Below, one piece after another: positions 22,399 to 33,417 of a DNA stretch of 38,531 nt. The notes under the pieces were generated by a model. That model made no database searches. It worked only from the letters and a program-made list of their open reading frames with translations, and was not told where the DNA came from. Position numbers and translations under genes: made by a program. The stretch's first letter is position 1; the number at the start of each line of letters is the position of its first letter. The DNA is from Apostichopus parvimensis. Lineage: Eukaryota; Echinodermata; Holothuroidea; Aspidochirotida; Stichopodidae. The stretch spans positions 23,676 through 62,206 of the forward strand of contig KN886143.1 in assembly GCA_000934455.1 (NCBI GenBank). The letters run 5' to 3'.

Positions 22399-22664
22399 AT
22401 GTATGTATGTATGTATGTATGTATGTATGTATGTATATGTGATCTTCCCGCAAGCAGGAACTCGCGAAAGAAGCCATGAAGGCTTATAGACTCGCAAGCT
22501 GACCGAAGCCAATCTCTCGGCACACATCCATTTAACGTCCATGTCGGGAAGTTGTTATTGAACAACACCCTTGCCAGACGACACCAGTGCTGTCGGCGGG
22601 GAATCGAACCGGGGATCTCATGACTGGGAGACGCCGGCGTTAACCACTAGGCTATACACTCTGC
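22399..22664 (-). mobile_element. tRNA-derived SINE, copy 2
   Basis: Same family and orientation as the copy at 14697-15047. On the minus strand the head begins near 22664 with AGAGTGTATAGCC. The A-box is TAGCCTAGTGG (22644-22654) and the B-box is GGTTCGATTCC (22600-22610), both close to the tRNA consensus. The body runs to about 22437 and the (CATA)n tail is short, about nine units (22399-22436 as TATG). An anticodon-arm-like stem, GTCTC/GAGAT, is still visible. T-arm pairing is lost, so this is a SINE head and not a working tRNA gene. No clear target duplication was seen. Confidence 0.88.
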
Positions 22665-25259
22665 CTTATTTTTCTGGATAACACTCCGCCTAATAATTCT
22701 GGATAATTTGTACTCATGAAAATGAAGTAGAAAGAATATTTTTAAAATTGTTAATATTAGACATTTAAGGTTTGCTAGATACAGTATATGTCACAGACAC
22801 AGATTTCTTTGATAAAAGTTTGAGATGCTCAGGACCATCGGAATCTTCTTTGATGTGGTAACCTGTGCAACCACTTCCCCATAGTCCCATCTGTATTACA
22901 CCACTATAATGTTATCATATATGGGTCATGTGAGCGACATTAATTGATGAATGTCAACATCAATTGAGCATTACACAAAGGGGTCTTGTATGTGTTTAGG
23001 GATCTTTTGTGTCTCTCGTAAATGTTTTTCCTTAGAGCTCATGTTTATTCAGCCCTCGGCTACAATTATTTTCTTCTTTTGTCGGTGGGTACTGTGAGTT
23101 ATCGACAAATAATACAGACTTTAGTGAAACTCTCTCAAAGCATAATAGGCTCAGAGTATCAGCGCGGCACAATTCTCTGAAACCAAATTTCTAAAAAGTC
23201 TCGGACAGTTCAAATGACAACCTGTAACTAATACCCCCACCCCCGACTCTAATATTCTTGCAATCCAATTGACATCAAAATGGTTCAAGAAAACTGCCAG
23301 ATTGGTGGTGTGTTTGAGGAAGTGACTTGAATATATTCAAAGCTATTTGGAACAGTATGGGACACGGTTGGAAGTCATTTAAAGGGTTTTAATTAAGACA
23401 AAGGGCCGTGGGGTGGGGAGGGGGTCAAGGGAGGGAAGGAGGGAGGGAGGGAGGGAGGGAATTTGAATATGGGCACTCAAAGATAGAAGTAAACTAAATG
23501 TTGTTGTCCTGAACAGCTGGTGCAGGGAGCATTTGGGATTTACAAACAGTAATTACTACATCAGTGGATGTTTATTTCATGAACAGTTTCATTACTTCCA
23601 TCATAGAACAGATTAGACCTTTTGATGCCTTATTCCAATGAGTGAGGAATCTACTGTATACTGTATGTGACATATATGTCTCTTTTCTGTGTAATATATG
23701 TGTTAATGTTACACACCTTATAAGGCTTGTTACAATAGAATATCAAACAGGTAAAGGATGGTTGAGGCTGGAATGTCATATTTCTACTAAATCCACATCA
23801 GTCAGTACTATAGAACGATTAACTGCAACGTGAATTTTCTCCTATAAAATGTGGCATTAGGAATCACTAAAGTCCTAATTGGCTTTTTGATTGTTGCTTG
23901 GTTTGAATATATACATATATACACTGTAGCATGCTAATGAATACAAAAACATATACCCACCTGTCTCTCTCCTTTTTCGTTTTTAATTAACTGTCGAAAC
24001 CGTGGAGTACAATCAAGACTCCTCAAGCATTAATTCTTGGATTTTCTTATTTTATTTATTCCAATTAGTATGGAAAAAAACTTCCTGCTAACCTGCAAAC
24101 AATTCAATTTCAACTTGAATCTGTGAAACAAAAATAAGTTATTTTAAATAACGTTCGAGAGAAATGGCAAATGTTTAGCCGAACGACTACTGCAAGAGAA
24201 ATACTTTGCATATTATATCCATGTAGAGTAAAGACGTCAATATAAATACACTTAACTTTTTCTACGGTGCGATCTTTTTATTACAGAAATGAACAAAAGT
24301 TCCTCTTCTAAGAAGTCATTAACCCTCAAGTTGTATTTAATTGATTCTATAAAGTCAGTAGTCAAGTAAGTCAAAAATTATGAGTTGACCTCATAATTGA
24401 ACCATCTGCCAAAAATTTATAGATGTGTTTTATGGCTTCCTGCTATAAATGATGAACTTTGGAATAACTGAACTTCCTTCAGTTTACCTTCTTGGTCACA
24501 GAACTCAAGGAAATACCTCAAGGTTTACACCGGTTTAATCTAATATCAGTAATTAGTTAATAGATTATTATGATTATCAATATGAATAACTATTTTGCCA
24601 CCTTAAACGGGGGGGGGGGGGCGGCGGTGGTGGATCATTTCTATGCAGTTGAGGTTCTTTTGAATGATAATTTGTCAAAATGTAAGCCAGTCAAAAAGTT
24701 TACAGTGCTACCAGTACTCCTGATACTGTAGGCATTAACAGTTATGTAGTTCATTGTTGTGTATATTTTTTGCTCTGCGATTCGTAAACATTTGGTAAAC
24801 TGCATTTACGACTTAAGCCTTGCAAATTAAGTTTACTGCATTATAAATACAAATAAACAAATAAACCTAGTATTCTGCTAGTCCCTGCAAATTCTAGAAA
24901 ACTATGCATTCTTAATACAGTACTACTACTAGCTATTACAAGTGATTTAATGGACTCAATTTGGAGATCACTTAATTCAAGTGTTCGCTTATCAATTCAT
25001 CAATTTCAAATCCTCTTTATTCCGTCAAATTGACAGCTACATTTTGAGACTGTTACCTGCTAAGTGGCTGTTTTTTGGTCTTTTAGGTGTTTACATTCCT
25101 GTTACCTTTGGGGGATAACAACAGCTTTAGGTCTGCATATACGTAATGCATTTTTAGTGTTTTTGTTACAAAATGAAGTAATATTTGTCAGTACTATATA
25201 GTAACTATGACACTTTATACACTTCAGTGTTGCGTACAACTCTGAGTGCTGTGACGCTA
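22665..25259. other. No gene seen; GGGA microsatellite and a G run
   Basis: Contains a G-rich patch turning into (GGGA)n (about 23408-23460) and a 13-base G run (24609-24621) followed by GCGGCGGTGGTGG. No supportable exon or complete mobile element was found. Confidence 0.5.
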
Positions 25260-25345
25260 GATCTGGAGCAGAGGATCTGATCCGGATCTGATCTTCGACT
25301 ACAGATCAACTTCCTAGTGTGTAGTCTGTAGTCTATGTAGAGCTC
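25260..25345. repeat. Cluster of GATC/AGATCTG words
   Basis: Six GATC tetramers lie within 48 bases (25260-25307). At the core, two 11-base near-palindromes, GGATCTGATCC and GGATCTGATCT, sit head to tail (25273-25294). Just downstream, GTAGTCT is repeated (about 25321-25334). The density is far above its surroundings. It may be a remnant repeat or a protein-binding array; nothing decides between these. Confidence 0.6.
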
Positions 25346-27593
25346 TCGCAGGTCAGCTAACACATGCAAGGCCCCATCAGCCTCTCAAAGGATGAACGTT
25401 CGGTACGGCTGAACTCTGGCGCACCCCAACTTCACAAATAATTTTGAATATTTGTTAGCTTAGTTTTGCATGTTTTAAACTTAAAATGACTATATGTATG
25501 CTTCAGATAAATGGTACTCTGGATATTAATTCAAATTGATACAGGTATAAGATTTTCAATCATAAATCCTAATCTTGCTACAATTGTTCTCACTTCCCTT
25601 AAAACAGGACCAAATGATAGCTTATTAAAGTGATCTCTCCATACATGGTACAATGTTGTTTGAGCTAGGCTTCTGAATTTGTTGGCTGCATTCATGGTTG
25701 AAAACGAATTAGTTCTATGAAAATTACTAGATATATGCTCCTAATAAAGGGTAATATTTTTTGCAAACACGTCAGATTTTCAATCTCCTGTGATGACTGT
25801 TCTCACCACCCCTTTAAACATGATGGAATGATGTAGACATCTCTCCATACCACATAATGTTTCAGTCCATGATTTTCATGCCCAAGCAAAATTGAAGCAC
25901 CCAATGAACGTCAGGCTGTTTGTACAACATTGATTTCAAAACAAACTTATCTGTAGTTATTATCTTTAGTGAAAACTATACCATATCTCCACATGATCTC
26001 TTGGAAACTGCTTACTGTGTGTTATTGTGCCTAGTCATGTTTCTTCTATCCTCTTCCGCTGTTCTCCTATAACATATGGCCTCGTTAAGAGGTGAGGAGA
26101 ATAGCTAACGTCTGGTAGCGGCTGTCTGTTGCCATGGCGATTTGTTTTCAGGTATAGGAGTCTTCTGTTTCCTTAAAAAGGTTGCCTAACTTGATTTCGG
26201 CATTTGTGAAAAGGATACATACTGCACTGTACTTGTAATTATTTTGTTTTGGTTCTCTCAGTACAAACTGGGTTTTGAAGGCTTTCTAGTGAGTTTGAGG
26301 TATTTGGTCATGAGAGAGAAAAAAGATATGTAGAGATTGGTAAGGATACATGTATAAATATAGGTGGAACTTCAGAAAGTGTAACCTAATTAAATACTGA
26401 CCATGCCTTGTTTGAGATTATTAACTTCATTTGTAGCTGCCTGTCTGTCAAGACGAAATGCCCTTTAAAATAAAAAACTTTAAGGGGAAGGAAGGCTGCC
26501 ATTTTGTCAGTTTGCAATGCCAAAGTGACAGTTTGTGGTTAAACGGTTAATTTACGGTATATCAGTGGTGATACTGAAACAAAACAGCAGTGTCATTAAA
26601 AAGGAACTTTGGTAGCTTTGTTTCAACACTAAAGACAAAAAACCTATATCCACCCTTGATTTTATTCAAAGTATTTTGTTTTCTGAATATATATTTCATT
26701 AAAGTACTTTAATACTAATGCAGTATTACAGGATTTTAGTTTTTGTAAAGACAGCTAATTTTGGTATGGAACATTATCATTGGATGATGGTAGCTCAGAT
26801 GGTCCTACACAACTAGTTAAAACAGTTACATGGTATCATGTACATTGTCAACCTGCCTACAGCAAAAAAGTGGATCAAATGTTGTTAGGAAAAGTGTAGA
26901 TGAAAAGCATAATTGTACAAGTAATGAGGTATTATCATAAATTATTCTTGCATTAGACAGACTCTACAATAAATTGTATGACATTTTGCTCAGTTTACTT
27001 CTAAAATTTCCTCTATTATTTAAAAAAAAAAAAAATCCTAAGTCAAATTTACTCCAGAGTGCACTGTGGTATAAAGTGTTACAATTGGAAAAGAGCTTAT
27101 GAGCTTATCTGTCCTTTGTAAGATTTCATATTCCTTTAACGAGCGTTGCCAGTGTGGCAGTTTAATATGCCAAAAAATGACCAATTTGGCCAATTACTTT
27201 AAGAGAAATATCAGCTGAATATTGTTAAAATTCCCTCAAAGAACATTGATTTGATAATGTTCATTGCAACTCAAGGTTGCATCTATATAGGCCTTTGGAG
27301 TTGGTAAATACATTGGAACTATTTTTGTAACCACGTTTCATTTCCAAATGTTCGGAGCTTAGGGACCTCCATTGCAATGAATTGCAAACACCTATATCGT
27401 CACTAACTATGTACAGGCTCACTGGTCATTAATGAATAACATCATTTATTAGTTTCTCTTGTTTTCTTCACCCAATTCGGCAGCCTATTTGGCCGGCTTC
27501 GTCACAGAAGATCTGACAACCCTGTTTTTAATTCGCAAACATTCATCACTCGATCTATACCCGTCAAGTTGATGAAACCTGATGCTGAGATAC
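25346..27593. other. No gene seen
   Basis: AT-rich, with an A run at about 27021-27034. No exon is supported. A TTTTCAG/GTATAG junction at about 26151 has a short pyrimidine tract and a mediocre donor, so it is not called. Confidence 0.5.
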
Positions 27594-27643
27594 CCTCTTA
27601 GCTTATGCCAATTAATATCCTCTTAGCTTATGCCAATTAATAT
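27594..27643. repeat. Perfect 25-bp tandem duplication
   Basis: The unit CCTCTTAGCTTATGCCAATT plus AATAT occurs twice with no difference and no spacer. The identity of the copies suggests a recent slippage event. Confidence 0.9.
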
Positions 27644-29026
27644 CCTATAGTCTTTTCATCATCTTCCATCAATATCCTGTCTACATGATTAAGGGAAAAC
27701 TAAAAATTGATTTCTTTGCAATATCAATAAAGGAATTCTAATGGTTCTTTTGAATCTGTTAAGTGCTGGGAAATTTGATATAATTTCAACCAATACCTGG
27801 ATTCATATATATCTATATATATATAGGAAACGTTGTCACGTCACACCAGGCATGATTATTACGCAGACGTTCCCACAGGGGGGATCGTGTGATTTAATGG
27901 CGATATGCGTCCCTGCATTTACAGTACAGTATAGTGATGGAAAGATACACTTAGGATAAAAATACATTTATGTTTGAACCCAGCGGATCCCCCAAGGTTG
28001 GACTAATACGTAGGCTGGAACATTTAAATATCATGCAGTCGTGATACTTCAATATAGCAGTATGTTCTTACGTTATCCTTGTAAAAACAGATGGCTAAAC
28101 GTTATGCATTGATTTAGCTGTGAGTGTTGATGTAAACAGGAGAGGATGTGGCCCCTGGGGTCGTTGAAGAAAACACTCTCCTACGTAGGAAGTCTGGGGG
28201 TTCCTTTCTCCCCCCTCCACTCCCTCCCCCCCAAAAAAAAATATAACTCCATTAATATTTTAGACATGAAATGGTACATACTGAGATAGTTAAGTGATAT
28301 TAAAGTTAGGTTCGTTATTAGGTATACATGCAAGGTTATGCTAAATTTTTTGGTGTATCTTTTGTCCGAGAACGGTAAATCCAAAGAGTTAATTAATTTG
28401 TTCGTTTGGGAAGAAGTTAATTAATTTGCTTGTTTGGGAATGTGTTTCAGTTATATACTAGATACAGTGAAGGTATTTCACAGCATGCTTAGACACTGGG
28501 GTAAATGCTCTCATCTGTAATATGTGGGGAGTTAAGTGTCGATGATTGTTGTAGTCTCTTAGTTCTCTTAAGCAATCATTGATAAGAGAAGGTTTACTAC
28601 CAATATATCTAGTATACACATGGAGCTACAGGCTTCCTAACTCCTGGGATTTACTAAATCAAATAATATAGACAATAGTGTAAAAGCCTAAGTACTACAC
28701 AATGCTTTAATAAACATCAACTGTTGTCCTGACACCACCACAGTATGCCCGCTTATGTACCTATAGACGTACGTGGTCTTCTTATACGACTGACACAGGC
28801 TAGCTGCTAGATAAAATGAGGTTAGACGATAATCAAATAATTGTTTAAAGATTAACGAGAATTGGAGACGATCACCAAACAACTGCTTAACTACTGCATT
28901 TATACTGGTTGTATGGGTATCTCTAGCGGATGGAGCAAATTAAAACCACAGCTAGTATACAGTATGGGAGAATGATTGTAGGAAATCTAAACAGGTCTGT
29001 TATGGATAGATCTCACCATTGGTAGT
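27644..29026. other. No gene seen; imperfect 28-bp duplication at 28387-28440
   Basis: Holds two adjacent near-identical copies of an AGTTAATTAATTTG plus GTTTGGGAA unit (28387-28414 and 28415-28440), a C-rich patch (28207-28232) and no supportable exon. The last eight bases (29019-29026) are the left target duplication of the following hAT-type element. Confidence 0.55.
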
Positions 29027-29902
29027 CAGGGTTCGGTTTCTTCCGGAAGAAACCTATTTCTTCCGGGGACGTGGAAGAAACTGGAAGAAACCTGTTTCTT
29101 CCGGGTTTCTTCCAGTTTCTGCCGGAAGAAACTGGAAGAAACCGGAAGAAACTGGAAGAAACTGTGAAAATTGGCATATACCCAGCACAACCCACATACT
29201 TGATAAAGAGACAAATAGTTCACCACCATCTGACTGAAATGCATACCATTGAAACCATCAAAATATGATTTTTTTCTTGTTTTGATTATAATTTTGGGTT
29301 GTTTTTCTACACCAAAAGATGTTGCTTATAAATCACAATATTGAAGGACTACTTATCATCTCGCGATCCCCCCATCAACCAGAATTGCATAACTGGCCAT
29401 ACTGTACAGTATGAATGATTAACCTGGATTGTCCCATGCACTGAGGCTTCAGGAGTAGGATTGAAAGATATGGTCATAGTGGTCAATGTAATAGTAGTAA
29501 TGAGTGTGCATTGTAGTAGGCTTACACTAGTTTCCAGGGAACACAGTTTTAAACTAATAACTGGGCTATAATTCAGGACCATTCTGGTCTGCAAAATATT
29601 GCTTGCCCATAGTTGTTCCCTGAATTGTCCGATGTTAGTAGCCTAGTACAATATTGTGTACAGTATATGCTGGAAGCAGGTCATGTGCTCCAAACCTAGA
29701 TATAGACTACCTAGATGACACTATAGTGCTTCTTGTCCATTTATTACATAGTTAGAAATCATTGCAGGTTGTTATGAAACTTTATCAACAGTTTTTCTCC
29801 AAAAACTGAGTTTCTTCCATTTTGTCCGGAAGAAACCTATTTCTTCCGAGTGGAAAAAATTCAGCGGTTTTTTCCACCCCCGGAAGAAACCTGCAAACCC
29901 TG
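29027..29902. mobile_element. Non-autonomous hAT-type element, 876 bp, with octamer arrays at both ends
   Basis: An exact 8-bp direct repeat, TTGGTAGT, flanks the element at 29019-29026 and 29903-29910. The left end begins CAGGGTTCGGTTTCTTCC and the right end, reverse complemented, CAGGGTTTGCAGGTTTCTTCC. Inside the left end (29037-29160) the octamer GGAAGAAA and its complement TTTCTTCC occur about eleven times in mixed orientation. The right end (about 29810-29890) has about four more. A 23-base block that is itself an inverted repeat with a CCTA spacer is identical at 29043-29065 and 29826-29848. Such subterminal motif arrays are where hAT transposases bind in well-studied elements; that role here is inference. 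The roughly 650 bases between the ends show no transposase motif, so the element would depend on an enzyme encoded elsewhere. Frames crossing the arrays only give repeated lysine/proline-rich words. Confidence 0.92.
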
Positions 29903-29910
29903 TTGGTAGT

Positions 29911-31975
29911 ATATATATACATATGTAAATGCTTGCATTCTTGGAGCTGGTCCTTAATTATAACACAATGCAGAAAAGATGCATGATGGGAAACAATAAT
30001 TAATTAAGAAAGGAAATGACAATGGTAATGAGTTATCAGGTTTGGTACTCATCAATTATTGTTAACAACCGTAGAAGAGAATTCATTGGTCATTTAAACT
30101 GCTTAGTTCGGTTCCCGGCCATGCGGTAGAAGAGAAACACAGAAGGGCACTGACATTTTTCTACCAGTAAGACATCATGTAGAATTAACATACTGTACAC
30201 ACATGGTAAAGACTTGGTAAAGAATTGTCATCCAATGCATCGGCACGATTTCCTGTACCCGACATATTAGCCCTGGCTGCATATATGACTGCTTGTTGTC
30301 AGCAGGTATTATTGGGTTGCAGATCTCGAAAGCCTGTATGGAAACCGATCTGTGTAGTAGTTCAAGATGATGCCAGCCAGAGTTTGATTTTAGTCAGCAG
30401 ATGTTTTTTTGGTACTTTTCAAATTCACTTGTGTTTCTTAGCAAGTCGCTCAAGTGTAGTAATTCCATGCCTGTGGTATATATATGTTACATTGAGATAA
30501 GCTGTAGTTCAAAGTATTTCTGCCAAACAATAATTTAATTGAGTTATCTCTTGAGTGTGTTGTATGTGGACTATATGTATATACTGTACAGTATATAGTT
30601 ACGTACACTGGATCTTGATGTACCAGCTACTTTAACCCTGTGGTCTTGCCGTTTGCTGGTACACGTCATTACAGTCAAATCGTGAAGGATTACTGATAGA
30701 TACACGTCCAACCTACAGGTATAAATGCAATACAATGTTAAAGACTCTCTTCACACATTCTTTGGTGTTTTGTTAGAATCAGTGAAAATAGATATAACTC
30801 GAGGAAGGAGATGATAGATTCGAGACGACGGCAACAGAGGAGAATTAGACCAGCCGTCCTGGATTTTAATTCAATTTTATCTGGAAGCGTCGCCCGCTGG
30901 GTACCGACGGGCTGCGCTCTGCAGTTCTCATCGCAGAGTGCAGGAAATGATGAAATCACGGGACTGACCTTTTATTAAGTTTGATTAATTCATCTATTCC
31001 ATTTAAAGTCAAAACAGCATTCTAAGGATTGCATTACATCACGGTCAAACACCACGAGAAATACCACATAGGTATAACGAGTACGGGTGAAGCACGAACT
31101 TAGCTCCTTTAGTGTCAGTTGGCCAAAGCATCGAGTTGTTAAGTCATATTGAATTCATCGATTCGGAAGCGATTAAAATATCGGGTTAAAAAGGAAAATT
31201 CTCTGGTATTCTACGAAACCGACTATGTACAGCCGTCGTGAAAATTATTGGTGTAGTACAATCTAAGATAAACACACAAAACATAAGAACAATACAAGAT
31301 GATTTGTCATTGAATTAAGTGACGTTAAGTGGCTAATTTAATTAAATTAATGATAGAAGCAATTCAGGTAGAGTTAACAATGAACACGTTTATTTTGAAT
31401 ATGGGTTTGGAAACCTGAAGATTTAAAGGCATTGAAGACTCGCCCCAAACCGCGTGCGGCCATCTGAAAAAGTTAACTTTCCGTTGCTTGCAAGTGACGT
31501 TTTGTGCGTGTCGCTACAAAATGCAGACAGTACAGTAATGAAACGTGATACCTTGTTATCTTTAGCTAGACCTGAGATGTCCATCGCTGCATTGTTTGTA
31601 TACACTGTGCTGTGGGTATTGGCCGCAGCTGTATGTACTGACTGTACACAAGTGTCTAATTACCGATGGTAGCAATCTGTGTGTGTGTGTATTTTCTCGG
31701 ATCGATGGTGGTGTCTCACACTTCTGTTACACCCCATTTGAAACTAGGTCAGATTTACCGGCATTAGACGTTTCTTTTTGCGCGAGTCTTCACACCCTTT
31801 AAACTTGAAGGAGTAACAAGACATTTACAGATACAGATATTGACGATATTGTACATAAATTTGATGTGTGATACATCACGGTACCTCATGACTGGTTGTC
31901 CACGACTCCACGTACATCAATTGTGTGTTATTCAGATTCAGTCTTATCATACAAGCTGACCAATAGATACATGGG
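29911..31975. other. No gene seen; CpG-richer patches
   Basis: Two patches, about 30805-30960 and 31430-31560, have visibly more CpG than their surroundings and contain short frames on both strands (30738-30959 minus, 31423-31605 minus, 31454-31672 plus). None has a recognised motif or a good splice context. They could be regulatory, small exons or old repeats. A 20-base palindrome centred on ACTGTACAGT lies near 30587. Confidence 0.45.
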
Positions 31976-32092
31976 ATATTTCTTCCATACCTCCATTGGA
32001 ACGCTCTCCCCGTCGACACAAGAAATTCGAAGACCATCAGAACTTTTAAAGTTGCTTTGAAGACTCACTTATTTAAGAAATCGTTTTTATAA
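31976..32092 (+). pseudogene. LINE ORF2 C-terminus, second type, fragment
   Basis: On the + strand the frame reads WNALPVDTRNSKTIRTF, then KVALKTHLFKKSFL, and stops at TAA (32090-32092). The pattern WN.LP...R...S...FK..LKTHLFK..F is the usual last ~35 residues of many CR1/L2/RTE-like LINE proteins. It differs from the WNGLP..VNGFKNALDKHF ending of the relic at 7387, so the two come from different LINE lineages. Nothing recognisable precedes about 31970, so this copy is severely 5' truncated. The terminal ~30 codons are still in frame. Confidence 0.8.
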
Positions 32093-32160
32093 TTGTATTG
32101 TTGTTCAGCGCCATTGAGTGTTTTAATAGTAATGTGCGCTTTACCAAGTGTTACCACCTT
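32093..32160 (+). mobile_element. 3' tail of the second LINE fragment
   Basis: Immediately after the stop come CAGCGCCATTGAGTG and TGTGCGCTTTACCAAGTG, which can pair in part (GCGCC...GTGCGC). The fragment at 19650-19735 on the opposite strand has similar words in the same order. This suggests a conserved tail that the element's reverse transcriptase recognises. The 3' end is not defined by a poly-A or a target duplication. Confidence 0.55.
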
Positions 32161-32878
32161 ATCCTTAACCCTATGGTTTACATTTTTCACTGCTGAATAG
32201 CTAGGATGACTTTTCTATTTCTGAGACAAAAACAACCAAACTATTCCCATAGTTTTAGTTGTTTCAGTCGCAGCAAATCCTTTAATGGTAAAAATGGTCA
32301 CATATCAGTCCTGTGGATAGTCTTTTCTGATTGTCTTTGGACATCCTTTGAAGTCCTTGAACTTTGTGCAAGGGGCCAATTAGGGGGTAGGGGCAGATTC
32401 AAAGAAATCAATCATGAATATTCATAGCTTTAATAGGAACCGAGACAAACACAAAAACCACTAGAATGCAAACATGTCTGACCTCCTTAATTTGTAATAA
32501 TTTTATTACTCATTATAATTGCAGTTTAATGGAGTACCATATCTGACTTGCTAACAAAAGATGCACTTTGTGTGTCTGCGTGTGTATGTGTGAGTGTGTG
32601 TGTGAACAAACAAAGCGCTCTCGAATACTTCAGTAATTTGTTCAAAGTACAACAAACCTTTCCAGGTACGGCCTCCTTTCTGTTTTGTAAAGTGTAAATA
32701 AACATCAATTGAATTAATAGCTTATGTTCTAGTGAAGAGAAACCTTTAATCAACAATTCCGTTAGTCATTAAATCCAGCTGTTGGAGAACGGCCATCTTG
32801 ACCTAACATGCAAGTTCTGAGTATATTTAGCTATATCTTACAAAGGGTGGTACACAAATTTGTGGTTTAAAAGAAAGA
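32161..32878. other. No gene seen; GT-rich microsatellite
   Basis: Contains an imperfect GT dinucleotide stretch (about 32568-32604) and no supportable exon. The frame 32206-32427 lacks any recognisable motif. Confidence 0.5.
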
Positions 32879-32906
32879 TGTTTTTTGTTTTGTTCTCCAG
32901 GTAAGT
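32879..32906 (+). promoter_or_regulatory. Recursive-splice-site-like fused 3'/5' splice signal
   Basis: A pyrimidine tract, TGTTTTTTGTTTTGTTCTCC, runs directly into CAG and then GTAAGT, with the junction between 32900 and 32901. There is no AG between about 32876 and the junction. The first part is a strong acceptor and the second exactly matches the CAG/GTAAGT donor consensus, leaving an exon of zero length. This is the signature of recursive (ratcheting) splice sites, known from long introns in flies and vertebrates. If used, a + strand gene must span this point. The sequence alone cannot show use. Confidence 0.45.
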
Positions 32907-33017
32907 GGTAAAGAAATTTAAGTGTATTTGATGAGTGTTTTAATACCCTGTTTGAAAGTCTTCAGAAACCATTTTCATTGTAAACTTATTTGATAGTTAT
33001 CAGCACACAGTCATATG

Positions 33018-33409
33018 CAGTGGCGGAGCGTCCATACAGTCAGGGGGGGCGGGTGCCCCCCTGACGGACTCAAATGGACTGCTGGCGCCCTTTTCAGCTT
33101 TTTACCAATTTTTACTTATTCGCGATTATTGACTTTTTTATTGCGCTCTCATCTACCTATTGACATTTGTCACATTTTGTTGGTGTAATTTTCTGACAAA
33201 ATGGCGATGACACCTATTTATTCTTCGTTTATTTGCAAATTAGCAAGGCCCGGAAAGGGTCATTTCCGGCGATCTAGAGTGTATCTTTACTCAAAAAATT
33301 TCTGTACGCTCCGCGCCAACCAATGGTGGCGCTCTGCTTAGATAGTGTCGAAAGCGCCCCTACAGACCTTTCTCTCCCCCCCTGACCAATACCCCTAGCT
33401 CCGCCACTA
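33018..33409. mobile_element. hAT-type MITE, 392 bp, with intact target duplication
   Basis: An exact 8-bp direct repeat, GTCATATG, flanks the element at 33010-33017 and 33410-33417. The left end is CAGTGGCGGAGC and the right end, reverse complemented, TAGTGGCGGAGC, followed in both by GTCAGGGGGGG-type words. GCGCCC blocks (about 33084 and 33353) sit at matching subterminal places. There is no transposase frame. The terminal sequence differs from both other hAT-type elements in the window, so this is a third family. Termini starting CAGTGGCG are common among animal hAT elements; finer assignment is not possible by eye. Confidence 0.93.
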
Positions 33410-33417
33410 GTCATATG

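Noticed and set aside
22590..22664. A functional tRNA gene on the minus strand
   Set aside because: The A and B boxes are good, but the T-stem and acceptor stem do not pair and the sequence runs on into a SINE body and (CATA)n tail shared with another copy.
26140..26160. TTTTCAG/GTATAG junction as a second + strand recursive site
   Set aside because: Short pyrimidine tract and a weak donor; such junctions are expected by chance in this much AT-rich DNA.
29013..29268. Four overlapping frames with lysine/proline/glutamate-rich repeats
   Set aside because: They translate the GGAAGAAA/TTTCTTCC arrays at the left end of the hAT-type element; no single frame shows selection-like features.
30572..30597. 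20-base palindrome centred on ACTGTACAGT
   Set aside because: Mostly alternating TA. Similar short ACTGTACAGT/TACAGTAT words recur in the window, so it is not distinctive.
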